From NCBI RefSeq assembly GCF_030272615.1, contig NC_081406.1, forward strand, positions 459,880,072 through 459,944,071: a DNA stretch of 64,000 nt. Reading direction: 5' to 3'. Under the pieces are notes generated by a model. The model did not search any database. It was not told the DNA's origin and worked only from the letters and a program-made list of their open reading frames with translations. This document shows positions 1 to 11,220 of this stretch, one piece after another (within the stretch, counting starts at the first letter, position 1; every line of letters starts with the position of its first letter). The position numbers and the translations under genes are program-made. Source of the DNA: Cryptomeria japonica. Its lineage: Eukaryota; Streptophyta; Pinopsida; Cupressales; Cupressaceae.

Positions 1-59
1 AAATGTGATCAAGGAGATTAAGCATGTGATCAAGGAGATTAAGCAGTTAGAAGATTTTT

Positions 60-69
60 TATAAATAGG
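60..69 (+). promoter_or_regulatory. LTR promoter TATA box (TATAAATAGG)
   Basis: TATAAATAGG fits a plant core promoter and is conserved at the same place in all three copia LTRs (also 9421-9430 and 20133-20142). It would drive the genomic RNA of the element, with the R region downstream. Confidence 0.65.
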
Positions 70-547
70 AAACTGTTGATAAACAATGTATGCAGGCAAG
101 TGTATGCACAAGGATGCTACATAGTGATTACTGAGCATAGAAGTTTGAAGACCTATTATAATAACAGAGTATAGATGCCCAACAGATAGACAAGATTAGT
201 TCTATGTCTAGATTGTATTGAACAAATAGGAATCTGCTTTAGCATTTTAGATGTGAAGTTGTAGATAGATTTTTATTACTGTTATTTTGTGAAAGTGGCA
301 GAAAATATCTTAATCGAGTGGACTTAACAGTCTTATATGTAAATCCTCTAGCAAGGTGACATTCTTATTGAGTGTTTGAAATCCTTTGACAAGGTCACTT
401 CTAACAAAGTGAAGATCCTAACAGATTTGAGGGAAATCCCTTAACCGGGTCACATCTAGCAATGTGTTTGTAATCTTTAACAGGATTTTCTTTCAACCGA
501 GCATACTCTAGAAGAGTATATTTCTTAGTGGGTCCGAAATCCCACAG

Positions 548-580
548 TGGTTTTTCCCTATTTGGGTTTCCATGTTAAAT
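548..580 (+). promoter_or_regulatory. Conserved LTR block with CCC...GGG stem
   Basis: The block TGGTTTTTCCC, a short spacer, then TTGGGTTTCCATGT is present in all three copia LTRs (also 9909-9943 and 20630-20670) and, with small changes, in both LTRs of the Gag-only element (40663-40690, 47371-47395). The CCC/GGG pairing suggests a small hairpin in the R/U5 RNA. A role in RNA processing is inference. Confidence 0.45.
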
Positions 581-776
581 TTGGTGTTATGAGGTTTATA
601 TTGTTCATATGCTTTTGAGTTTGCATGTTTGATAGTTTTTGGTAATATGACTGATATATATGTTACCGAGGTTGAATCTGATGTTTTAATGGATGATTAA
701 GTTTGTATGATTCACCCCCCCTCTCATCTTGTTGGCTATTGGATCTGTACTTATATTAAGTATCAAAACTATCAAT

Positions 777-788
777 TGGTATAAGAGC
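777..788 (+). other. Primer-binding site, copy 1 (tRNA-Met type, one mismatch)
   Basis: TGGTATAAGAGC lies two bases after the LTR end. It differs from the usual TGGTATCAGAGC, which is intact in copy 2, by a single C to A change. Confidence 0.8.
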
Positions 789-898
789 TTTGGACTCTGA
801 AAGGAAAGTTTAAAGGCACTTGAGTTAGAGATCCAAAGATGTATAAGAGGGACCCATCGAAGCTGAACAAGTCAAGTTTCTCTACATGACGGAAAAGG

Positions 899-1774
899 AT
901 GAAGCTACATCTATCAAGAGCTAGAGAATATGCTATATACTATCTAGAGAATGATTTTGTTGCACCGAGCACCTATCCATTGAATATGGAAGAGATAAAG
1001 GCAAAGCAAGAACATATTCAAGCAATGATTGAAATAACATCTGCATTGACTGATTCAGAGTTTAAAGATCTAGAAGGATGTACTGATGCAAAGTCAATGT
1101 GGACTAAGCTCATATCTGTATATGGAGGAGATGAACATGTTCAAATAGAAAAAGTAGATATTCTAAGAGGACAACTTGAATCTATGAGGATGAATGAAGG
1201 TGAGAACATAACCCAGTACAGTACAAGACCAAAGGAGATTGTAAATCAAATCAAAGGAGCAGGAGGAACTATTAAAGAAAAGGATGTAACAAGTAAGTTT
1301 TTAAGAACCCTTCTACCTGCCTATGCAATCTGAGTCTTTGCAATCAATGAATTGAGGTTTGTACTTAATAAGGTAGTTTCCTTGGATGCTACTATTGGTA
1401 AGCTACATGCAATTGAATTAAGTAATATTGATAAGAGTGGGTCATTGGTAAATAAAGTTGAATCTGCATTTAGTTCTTTTCATCTGAATGAATCTAATGA
1501 TTACAATGAAAGAAAGTATAAGTACTCTGAAGGAGACCACAGTGGAGGAAGTGAAAGATTTCGGAAGAACATGGAAGAAGTGCCCAAACTGTATGAAGAA
1601 ATTAGAAAGCAAGAAGAGTTTGAAGCACTATTGGCTAAAAGGTTACGGAGAGGCAAAGGTAACTATAAAGGAAAACTACCTTTGAAATGTTTCAATTGTG
1701 ATAAGATTGGACATATGGCTTCTAACTATCCTAACAAAGATTTCATTGAAAAGAGAGATTACCGAGATGACTGA
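899..1774 (+). pseudogene. gag: Copia Gag, copy 1 (broken)
   Basis: This is the capsid/nucleocapsid part of a copia polyprotein. The first block (899-1333) reads like a UBN2-type Gag, with the pattern LTDSEFKDLEGCTDAKSMW and a mobile helical region after it. A TGA at 1331-1333 interrupts it and the same frame resumes to the TGA at 1772. A zinc knuckle is encoded at 1688-1729 (C-X2-C-X4-H-X4-Y): the last ligand is Tyr (TAT) instead of Cys. The same TGA and the same Tyr occur in copy 2. The N-terminus looks short for the family; no better upstream start is open in this frame. Confidence 0.85.
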
Positions 1775-2353
1775 CAAAAAGATAACCATTACAGAGGACA
1801 TCGAGACTTCGGAAGAAGAGATAGAAAGACATGCTTAATAGCTGATGAGGAATCTGATGATGATAAATCAGATAAGATGGATACAGAGAAAGTTATTTAT
1901 GTGGCTATCAAGGATGGATTAGATGAAGAAAGGTATGAAGAAAAAGCCCTAATATCTCACATAAACACTAATGATTCTCAGATTATAGATAGTGGATGCT
2001 CACATCATATGACAGGAGATAAACACAAGTTTGTTATGTTAGAAGATTATGATGGAGGCTATGTTAGATTTGGTAATGATGCAGCATGTCTGGTAATAGG
2101 TAAAGGATCTATAACACTTCTTGATAATGCAACATGCAATGATGTTTATTGGGTTGAAGGTTTGAAATACAATTTGTTGAGTGTAGCACAGCTAAACAAC
2201 ACATGTTACGGAATAGAATTTCAGAAAGGAATTGTCAAAGTTCATGACAAGAATGGAAAGTTAGGTTCTACCGGGACACAAACAAAAGGTAATACATTTC
2301 ACCTTGACTCAACTCAGAATAAGTGTTTGTATACAAAGATTGATGATACCTAG
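1775..2353 (+). pseudogene. pro: Copia aspartic protease, copy 1
   Basis: The retroviral-type aspartic protease would mature the polyprotein inside the particle. The active-site motif IIDSGCSHHMTGDKHKF, with the catalytic Asp-Ser-Gly, is at about 1981-2031, followed by the VYWVEGLKYNLLSV block typical of copia elements. The frame is the same as Gag, as expected for a single gag-pol ORF. A TAG at 2351-2353 separates it from the integrase region, and copy 2 carries the same TAG. Confidence 0.85.
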
Positions 2354-3430
2354 TTATGGCATAAAAGTTTTTGTCATGTTAATTTTGATAATCTGATCAA
2401 AATAAGTAAAAAGCACCAAGTAAGAGGTCTACTGAGTCTTGAAAAACTTGAGAATGCTATGTGCGGAGGATGCCAGATGGGTAAGATGACAAGATCTAGC
2501 ATTACAAGTAAGTCCTACACTTCTAAGGGAATTTTAAATCTTGTGCACACTGATCTTTGTGGTCCTATGAAAGTTCAGAGTTATTATGGTGATAAGTATT
2601 TCATATTATTTGTGGATGGATATTCAAGGATGATGTCAGTAATGTTTCTAAAAGAAAAATCAGAAGCTTTTCAAATGTTTAAATGGTACAAGGCTAGAGT
2701 TGAAAATGAAACAGGAAGACAACTGAAATGTCTTAGATCAGATAGACGAGGAGAGTTCACATTTGATGAGTTCAACTTATTCTACAATGATCATGGTATT
2801 AAAAGACAAGTCTCTGCACCGAGAAATCCACATCAAAGTGGAATAGCTGAAAGAAGAAACAAATCTATTATGGATTGTGCTAGAACACTGATGATTGAGA
2901 AGAAAGTTCCACAAACATTTTGGAGAGAAGCAATAAGCACATTTGTTTACACCTTGAACCAAGTTCAATTGAAGAAAGGTACTTTGAAGAGACCTTATGA
3001 AATCTGGTATGGTAAGAAATCTAATGTAAGCTATTTTAAAATCTTTGGAAGTAAATGCTGTGTTCATAAAGATGATAGAAATGGAAAGTTTGATCAGAAA
3101 AGTGAAGAAGGAACATTTCTATGATATTCTTCTAGAAGCAAAGCATTTAAATGTCTGGTCAAATCATCTAACAAAATAGTAGAAAGTGCAAATGTGAAAA
3201 TTGATGAATTTGCAGAAAGAAATGATGAAGGAAATTCCAAAGAACTAGAAGACTATGATGAATTTGTCTATGTGCAACCGAGAAGTCCTACAGAGAAAAC
3301 TGTTGAAGAAAAAGAAGAAAATATCCTGTTACCGAGTGATGAAGAAGATCATACAGAGCCTACCGAGCCTGTATTAGCCAATTATGTTAGAATACATCAT
3401 GCACCAAGTCAGATTATAGGAGATAAGGAT
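2354..3430 (+). pseudogene. int: Copia integrase, copy 1
   Basis: The pre-integrase zinc-binding region (LWHKS..., then C-X2-C at about 2461-2475) is followed by the DDE core. The first Asp is in HTDLCGPM (about 2548-2571), the second in LRSDRRGEFTF (about 2731-2765), and the Glu in HQSGIAERRNKSI (about 2833-2870). A TGA at 3122-3124 breaks the C-terminal part. An acidic linker rich in Glu and Asp (3194-3430) leads towards RT. The frame is that of gag and protease; copy 2 is closely similar. Confidence 0.85.
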
Positions 3431-4361
3431 GATCTAGTGATGACAAGTAAGAAACTAAGACAAAACACATGTTTGATATCTGAATTTGAACTGAGAATAG
3501 TGAAAGAGGCATTTAACAGTGAAGATTGGATAAATGCTATGACAGAAGAGATTGATCAAATCAAGAAGAATGACACAGTGGACACTAGTCCCAAGACCGA
3601 AGGACAAAAATGTAATTGGTACAAAGTGGATCTTCATAAATAAGCTAAATGAAAAATGAGAGGTCATTCGGAACAAAGCAAGACTAGTTTGCAAAGGTTA
3701 TGCCCAAGAAGAAGGAATTGATTATGGTGAGACTTTTGCACCGGTTGCTAGACTTGAAGGAGTAAGAACATTGTTGGCATATGCTGCTTTCAAGAACTTC
3801 AAGGTATATCAAATGGATGTCAAATCTGCATTTCTGAATGGAATATTAGAAGAAGAAGTTTTCATTGAACAACCTGAAGGATTTGTTGAAGACAATGATA
3901 AAGATCAAGTATGTAAATTGAACAAAGCTTTATATGGTCTGAAACATGAACCTAGAGCATGGTATGAGAGATTGCACTCTTATTTGATTAAGATTGGTTT
4001 TATAAGGACAAGTGAGAACAACAACATATACATGAAGAATGATGAAAATGGAATACTAATCTCAACCATATTTATTGATGATATTATATTTTGTGGAAAT
4101 GAGTCTTTATGCAAGAACTTTGGAAATGAAATGAGCAAATAATTTGAGATGTCATTAATCAGTGAGATAAAGTATTTTATAGGTTTATAGATACTGCGAA
4201 TGAAAAATGAGATTTTCATTACTCAATCCAAGTACATATAGGAAATCTTGAAGAAATTTGGAATGGAGGATTCAAAACCAGTAAGTACTCCTATAACTAC
4301 CAACCATAAACTATCAAAGAATGATGAATCTACATCTGTTGATGAGACACTTTACTGATCT
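3431..4361 (+). pseudogene. Copia reverse transcriptase, copy 1 (frameshifted)
   Basis: This is a copia [33 protein letters not shown] and the catalytic pair in [11 protein letters not shown] (about 4072-4104) are visible. Compared with copy 2 there is a one-base insertion near 3577 (gacacagtgg against gacacatgg), which moves the rest into another frame. A TAG at about 4186-4188 replaces the usual Gln after FIGL and is shared with copy 2. Further stops lie near 4140 and 4240. It cannot encode an active enzyme. Confidence 0.85.
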
Positions 4362-4828
4362 ATGATTGGAAAGTTGAAATATGTTGTCCACACTAGGCCA
4401 AATATAGCACATGCAGTAGGTATTGTTGCAAGATTCTCTGCTGATCCTAAGGAAATGCACATGATGACAATCAAAAGAATTCTCAAATACTTAAAAGGCA
4501 CTGAAGATTATGGCTTATTATATCAGAAAGGAAATGATTTTGATTTAAAAGTTTATACTGATGCTGATTGGGCAGGCAACATTGATGACAGGAAAAACAC
4601 AAGTGGAGGAGCTTGCTTCTTAGGAGAAAGACTAGTGAGTTGGCTTAACAAGAAATATGGATGTGTTTCTCAGTCAATAGCCAAAGCTAAATATGTTGAT
4701 GCAGCACTAAATTGCACCAACATTGCATGGATCAAACAACTGTTGCAAGGTATAAATGAGAAAGTTACCGAGCTAGTAACTATATTCTATGACAATACTA
4801 GGGCCATTAATATTTCAAAGAATCCTGT
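4362..4828 (+). pseudogene. Copia RNase H, copy 1 (3' end deleted)
   Basis: The RNase H domain shows VYTDADWAGNIDDRKNTSG, ending in FYDNTRAINISKNP. At about 4826 the reading leaves the family sequence and joins DNA that in copy 2 lies 1.4 kb further downstream, so the C-terminus and the normal polyprotein stop are missing. The catalytic Asp in YTDADW and the Asp in FYDNT remain. Confidence 0.85.
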
Positions 4829-5197
4829 AATTCACCAATGGGATGGTGAGAGATGATTTCAGTTTGCTTGCTTTTTATGGATTGATGAGTGTGTTTCTTG
4901 CACTCTGGTGGCAAACCTCAAATATTTCAGGGAGATGTTAAATTTACCAATATATATTATTGATTGGGCATGTGCATATGAAAATGAAGAGGAGGTTAGT
5001 CTTGCATTGAAAGAAATGCTTAAAATGAATGTGGTAAATAAGAGTTTTCATGATTTTGATAAAGGCACACAAAGATAGTCCATCATGACAATCTCTGCTA
5101 TGTTTCAGTGAATAAAATTCGCAGGGTAATGGCAGCCAACAAATACCTTCAAGCAAATGCAATGGTCAGCAAATGACTTCTTCTCTCCCCCCTGCAT

Positions 5198-5789
5198 GAC
5201 ATGGAGGATGGTAAAAGAGTAGCGTTGGAGTTTTGATGAAATGTAGTAGCGAACAACACACAACCAAATTCAATGGAAAATGCAAAATGATAGTTCACGT
5301 GGTGAAGAGGGGGGGTGCAGATTGAAAATTAAAGCAATTGCTAGAATACTTGCTGGGCGTGGTGTTTTGGAGTTGCAGCGCTATGGTGAGTGTCAATGTC
5401 CCCTACGTGGTGGATAGGGAACAACAGGAAACATGGTGTTTGAAGGATCCAACATTGAGCTCCTAAATGAGTGCAAACAACAAGCAACCAAAACAAATGA
5501 AATCTCCTCCCTCACGTGGGTGTATGGGCAGTATTGAAACCAAGGCAATGTAAAAATGCAGACCTCCAAGTCTCACATGGTAGTTGAAATGGTTTACAGA
5601 ATCCTCCCAGTAGTCCACATGGGGATTGGAGAAGGGTTGCAGAAGAAATCTAAGCTGGGCATGGTGGCTGGTGAAAAAGCCATAAAAACCATTAAGCAAA
5701 AATAGAATGTTGGTATCCTGCATGTAATTTGTGGAATGGGCGTTTTGTTTTAATATACAACAATCAAATGCAAAGTGCCCAGCACGTGG
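5198..5789 (+). repeat. Periodic CACGTGG-like motifs, copy 1
   Basis: CACGTGG or a one-step variant begins at 5198, 5296, 5356, 5404, 5513, 5574, 5616, 5658 and 5783. Most steps are near 42-61 bp or twice that, suggesting a decayed tandem array with a monomer of about 50 bp. The equivalent array in copy 2 is at 15966-16558. Confidence 0.5.
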
Positions 5790-6452
5790 TGTGGTATGGG
5801 TAAAAGGGGATACAACAACAGTTTTGTAACTTCAGCATTCAGAAACCCCATCGCCCTTGCTAGCATTCTTTCCTCCCTGCTGGTAGAAGGCATTGAAGCT
5901 TTAGTAGAATGCAAAACATACTCACAGTAGCAACTTCTTCCTTTCATGGAAGCTAGTGGAGGGTGGAGAGATTTTAAATGAAGTGGAAATTGTCAGCCAG
6001 TATGGGATTTGCATTTTTTTTATGAAACTCCAAGTAATGCAATGTGGCTAATGTGGAATGTTGTCTTCTCCTCCCTTCATGTTATCTTTTGTAGTGTGTG
6101 TATAAGGAAATCTCCATTAAAACCCCAGGCAAGGCACCAAAGAAGAGACTTAGTCCTCCCTCCATGTAAAAATTTCAAGCAAGATGCATTTTCTGGGCAA
6201 GTCTTTTATCCCACATTCACTAGGAAGTGGTACTTTTTAATGTTTATAAGCAAAAACAAACACATCCATAGTGTCAAAGCCATCTGGGCTTTTGACGGAT
6301 GGTGCCTATGGGCGCCCAAGGTGGGCCCATGCGCGGGTGTGGGTCCCGTGGCGACAGAGGAGGTGACTGAGCGACGACCAGGTGGACTGCACGTAGGCAT
6401 GCTTCCTGAGGCAAATGGGTGAATTTTTTAGAGAAGGGTTGGCTTAACTAGT

Positions 6453-6760
6453 GAGCAAGTTCGAGATGATCTGACGAAGTGCGTGATTTCGCAGGGTGAA
6501 GATGCACGCGAGTTACACCCTACGAAATGGCAAAAAAGGTAAAGATCATGCAGGTTCCAGCCGATCGGACGGTCCGCGTGGTTTCGCAGGCCGAAGTTGC
6601 TCGCCAGTTAAGCCATTCGAAATAGCAAAATGTGAAATGGTGAAAAAGGCAAAAATGCAGCATGGTAAAGGTCGAGCAAGTTCGGAGCAGATCGATGACC
6701 TACGTAGTTTCATGGAGTGAAGATGCACACTAGATAAACCTTGTGAAATGGTGAAAGCCT
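6453..6760 (+). repeat. Three-unit degenerate tandem repeat, copy 1
   Basis: Three units of roughly 100 bp share a block like TTTCGCAGGCCGAAG followed by GCGAAATGGCAAAAA. Units start near 6453, 6560 and 6674. The stretch is unusually rich in CpG for this window. It is conserved at 17222-17528. Confidence 0.55.
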
Positions 6761-8379
6761 GGTTGCACACAAGTGGCAGGTCCAGTCAGCTGTCCAGCAA
6801 GTGGGTCCCGGTGAGGTGGCGATGACCTGGTGCAGAGGTGGCGCCTAGGTGGATGACAAGCAAGCAAACACGTGGTGGAGTGATGAGGTGTCATCCCAGG
6901 TGGTGCCCAGTGGACCCCATCGACCAATTAGAGGCCATCACATGGTAAAGCGTCAGGGCACAATCAGAGCAAACATCAAATTTAAAATCAGTAAATTACA
7001 TAGTGCAAACTATATCAAATAAATGAAAAATTTAAATGATGTGCACAAATGGGGAATTAATTTGCCCAGTGCTCAATTTTGGCCAAAATATAAAGTGTTA
7101 TATGTTTTCGGGAAGCTCTCGGAATGAGGAATCCTATTATGGACTTAATTTTGCGGAAGATCAGATATTTTGGGAGCAGTTTGGTCGAGAATGAAATTCA
7201 GTTAGAGAGGAGACACTTGGCAATTCAGTTGCAGATTTGATTTGGTTCCCTCTACTCCTTATTCCCAATTCTTGTCATTTGTAAGGGTTCCAAACTTCTA
7301 TGAGAGTGGCTCGAGTTTTCATGGCTTCCATTTTTCGAAGATCTTGACCCAAGTTTGTAAATGCTTCTGTTTGGTTTCAGGGTATAGAGATTTCAGTGCA
7401 GTGTTGTAAATGTGGTTATAGTTGCAGGTCTTGCTTGTGTCAGGCATAAGTAAATTCCACACAGTATTGTCTCTAGGTATGTATTTCATTATCATAACTT
7501 GAATCCTCAAGGAGGATGAAATTAGTCAATTTCAAGGAGATTGTTGTGGCTATTGATAGGTATCCTTCAGTGAAGGTTTTAAATTCTGTAGGCAGTCATA
7601 AATGATGAAATATGTATCCAGATCTAATAAATTTGTGAATGAATCAAATAGTGCATTAATAGAAGGTATTGATGCCTGAATATCTTGTTTAAGGAAAATA
7701 AACTTGCATCTATGATTTATATGTGTAGTTCTGTGTGTGACTCTGCTGTCCAATGAACAAGGCACTGGTCTTTGACAGATTTGGGAATGGTCTCAGAACA
7801 ACAATTTTAAAAGAAATTCTATTTCCCTTTATGTTTAGGGGTTGTGTTCTTTCATTCCAAGCTCTTTTTCATTTGTGGTTTATATAGATCTAGCCAATCT
7901 GTAGTGTGTTTTTAAATTGGATGAGTTTGTGGAATGCTCTATCTGCTTCATTGGTGTTGTCATGGTGAGTGAATAAGTTTCATTCAGTGCATCAAAAAGG
8001 TGTCCCCCCCTAGGTCTAGCAGAACCTGAAGTGCAGGAGGATCAATTAGGGTCCTACGTTATGTTGTCCAAGCCCTGATGTGTTTCATAGACTAAAATTG
8101 GCCATTTCATAGAAGGATTGCAAGTATACTTGGGTTATCCCTTTTGGTGAACAACAACATCAATCCGATGACTCTATTGAAAATCTTTTGGGGAGTTGAT
8201 GTTGGAGTTATAAACTTTAGAATGTTTTCTAAAAGTGTACTGGAATATTACAGAGAATGATACAAGGAATGGGAATTGAAGACAAATGCTCTGACTAAGA
8301 CTTAGTTGATACACAACAGCAGGAAATAACTTCTTATAGAAACAAATTATGTTTTAGTTCTTTTCTTTTTTTTTGGCAT

Positions 8380-8627
8380 TATTGTCAAAGGGGGAGAAGA
8401 CCAATGTATGAGAGAAGACCTACCAATGGGGGAGAAGACCTACCAAAGGGGGAGAAGACTAATATATGGGAGAAGACTGAGAAAGGACTATAGACTGAAA
8501 TAAAGACTGAAAACAGAAGAGAAGTCTAATGTATGGGGAGAGCATTTCAAGCATTTTAGAATCACAGCAATCTAAATCTATTAAAGGTCAAATCAATTGG
8601 TTTTACCATCAATGCCAAAGGGGGAGA
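8380..8627 (+). promoter_or_regulatory. Polypurine tract cluster, copy 1
   Basis: GGGGGAGAAGAC-like purine runs recur at about 8388, 8428 and 8449, with weaker copies up to 8530. The tract CAAAGGGGGAGA at 8616-8627, next to the LTR, is the likely plus-strand primer. Multiple purine tracts ahead of the 3' LTR are known for Sirevirus-type copia elements. Confidence 0.65.
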
Positions 8628-8628
8628 T

Positions 8629-10137
8629 TGTTGGCAATATTACATTATAATAGATAATGAAAGATTGTTGACACTTCAATAAGGATATTGAGAAGGTTGT
8701 TGATGATTATGGACATAACTGATTAAAGATGTTTTACTATCTTGGTATTATTATTTTGTCATTGATGTCAAGAAATTGATTTTCTAATTCAATATGATGT
8801 TGCCATATCTTGAGAAGTGTGATATGAAGATTATAAAGAAGTCGGTAAAAGACACAGGAAAGAATATGATGAATAAGGGGATAATCTATTCAATGGGCAA
8901 CTACTACCGAGCCAAACAATGATGAGATCATGATGTTTTAGATTGTTTTAACATCATACATATGTTGTAAAACGTAAAGGTTAATACTACGCTATGTTAT
9001 CAGGCAAAGAACCTAGTCGGTAAACCCTAAGGTTATCGCTATCGGCTAATGAAGGCAGAATGTCTACCGAGTAAAGTTTAGTATTCACCGAGTTACAACC
9101 GAGCTATAACAAAATGCATTAAATGTTTACATGTGATATTTAATGAAGGAAGCTGATGAGCTGGAGAGAATTCAATGATTTGTAAGCCGTGTATGAATAT
9201 TGTTAAAGAATCTATGGTAAAGAAAGATCGGCATTAAGATCTATAACTCAGATTGAACTGCAATACCCTAACACAAGTTCCAAGGCAAATATGCAAGTTC
9301 CAAGGTGGGGTAAAATGTTTTCAGATCGAAGAATACATTGAACCTAGACAAGATTGAAGATCTAATGGCTATGATTGATCATGGGAAATGTGATCAAGGA
9401 GATTAAGCGGTTAGAAGATTTATAAATAGGAAACTGTTAGATAAATAATGTATGTGGGCAAGTGTATGCACAAGGGTGCTACTTAGTGATTACCGAGCAC
9501 AGAAGCTTGAAGACCTATTATAATAATAGAGTATAGATGCCCAACAGGTAGACAAGATTAGTTCTATGTCTAGATTGTATTAAACAAATAGGAATTTGCT
9601 TTAGCATTTTAGATGTGAAGTTGCAGATAGATTTTTATTACTATTATTTTGTGAAAGTGGCAGAAAATATCTTAATCAAGTGGACTTAACAGTCTTATAT
9701 GTAAATCCTCTAGCAAGGTGACATTCTTATTGAGTGTTTGAAATCCTTTGACAAGGTCACTTCTAACAAAGTGAAGATCCTAACAGATCTGAGGGAAATC
9801 CCTTAACCGGGTCACATCTAGCAATGTGTTTATAATCTATAACAATATTTGCTTTTAACCGAGCATACTCTAGAAGAGTATATTTCTTAGTGGGTCTAAA
9901 ATCCCATAGTGGTTTTTCCCTATTTGGGTTTCCATGTTAAATCTGGTGTTATGAGGTTTATATTGTTCATATGCTTTTGAGTTTGCATTTTTGACAGTTT
10001 TTGGTTATATGACTGATATATATGTTACCGAGGTTGAATCTGATGTTTTAATGGATGATTAAGTTTGTATGATTCACCCCCCCCTCTCATCTTGTTGGCT
10101 ATTGGATCTGTACTTATATTAAGTATCAAAACTATCA
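8629..10137 (+). repeat. Copia LTR b, middle LTR (complete, 1509 bp)
   Basis: It starts TGTTGGCAATATT right after the purine tract and ends ACTATCA before the primer-binding site. A TATA box (TATAAATAGG) lies at 9421-9430. It serves as 3' LTR of copy 1 and 5' LTR of copy 2. Compared with LTR c it keeps about 64 bp near 8940 that c lacks, and about 20 bp near 9290 that look duplicated. Confidence 0.92.
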
Positions 10138-10139
10138 AT

Positions 10140-10151
10140 TGGTATCAGAGC
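10140..10151 (+). other. Primer-binding site, copy 2 (initiator tRNA-Met)
   Basis: TGGTATCAGAGC lies two bases after the LTR end and matches the complement of the plant initiator tRNA-Met 3' end, the usual minus-strand primer of copia elements. Confidence 0.88.
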
Positions 10152-10261
10152 TTTGGACTCCGAAAGGAAAGTTTAAAGGCACTTGAGTTAAAGATCCAAA
10201 GATGTATAAGAGGGATGCACCAAAGCTGAACAAGTCAAGTTTCTCTACATGACAGAAAAAG

Positions 10262-11220
10262 ATGAATCTACATCTATCAAGAGATGGAGAATATGCTATA
10301 TACTATCTCGAGAATGATTGTGTTGCACCGAGCACCTATCCATTGACTATGGAAGAGATAAAGGTGAAGCAAGAACATATTCAAGCAATGATTGAAATAA
10401 CATCTGCATTGACCGATTCAGAGTTTAATGACCTAGAAGGATGTACTGATGCAAAGGCAATGTGGACTAAGCTCATATCTGTATATAGAGGAGATGAACA
10501 TGTTCAAAGAGCAAAAGTAGATAGTCTAAGAGGACAACCTAAATCTATGAGGATGAATGAAGGTGAGAACATAACCCAGTACAGTACAAGACTAAAGGAG
10601 ATTGTAAATCAAATCAAAGGAGCAGGAGGAACTATTGAAGAAAAGGATGTAACAAGTAAGTTTTTAAGAACCCTTCTACTTGCTTATGCAATCTGAGTCT
10701 TTGCAATCAATGAATTGAGGTTTGTACCTAATATGCTAGTTTCCTTAGATGCTACTATTGGTAAGCTACATGCATTTGAGCTAAGTAATTTTGATAAGAG
10801 TGGGTCATCGGTAAATAAAGTTGAATCTACATTTAGTTCTTTTCATCTGAATGAATCTAATGATTACAATGAAAGAAAGTATAAGTACTCTGAAGGAGAT
10901 CACAGTGGAGGAAGTGAAAGATTTCGGAAGAACATTGAAGAAGTACCCAAACTGTATGAAGAAATTAGAAAGCAAGAAGAGTTTGAAGCACTATTGGCTA
11001 AAAGGTTACTGAGAGGCAAAGGTAAGTATAAAGGAAAACTACCTTTGAAATGTTTCAATTGTGATAAGATTGGACATATGGCTTCTAACTATCCTAACAA
11101 AGATTTCACTGAAAAGAGAGATTACCGAGATGATAGACAAAAAGATAACCATTACAGAGGACACCGAGACTTCGGAAGAAGAGATAGAAAGACATACTTA
11201 ATAGCTGATGAGGAATCTAA
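10262..11220 (+). pseudogene. gag: Copia Gag, copy 2
   Basis: This is the second copy of the UBN2-type Gag, in the same frame as the downstream protease. A TGA at 10694-10696 is shared with copy 1. After it, 10715 onwards is open through the zinc knuckle (C-X2-C-X4-H-X4-Y at about 11050-11091) and into the protease, without the extra TGA that copy 1 has at 1772. The final knuckle ligand is again Tyr. A basic Arg/Asp-rich stretch (DRQKDNHYRGHRDFGRRDRK) follows the knuckle and could bind RNA. Confidence 0.87.

Larger units (their letters stand above)
1..774 (+). repeat. Copia LTR a, right part (cut by window edge)
   Basis: The sequence aligns along its length with 9386-10137 and with the right part of 19409-20851, and ends in ...ACTATCA just before a tRNA-Met-type primer-binding site. 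By hand I count roughly 5 percent difference from LTR b over about 500 bp. A 21-bp tandem duplication (3-23 and 24-44) is present here but not in the other two LTRs. The missing left half would add about 735 bp. Confidence 0.9.
4829..8628 (+). other. Long 3' region of copia copy 1, without a supported gene
   Basis: About 3.8 kb lies between the pol remnant and the next LTR, and it is matched along its length by 15597-19408 in copy 2. It holds spaced G-box-like motifs (5198-5789), a GC-rich stretch (6290-6960) with a three-unit tandem repeat, and a cluster of purine tracts at its end. The short ORFs are not conserved in frame between the two copies and match no family I know. It contains none of the ACCGAG hexamers that mark the LTR and coding parts, so it may have a different origin. 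Confidence 0.6.

Noticed and set aside
2777-3067. Minus-strand ORF opposite copia integrase (also 12140-12439)
   Set aside because: Shadow of the integrase coding region; present in both copies only because the sense sequence is conserved.
5463-5947. Minus-strand ORFs in the 3' region of copia copy 1 and their partners at 16232-16716
   Set aside because: They are open in both copies, but the reading depends on the G-box-like repeats and I see no domain, start context or constraint.
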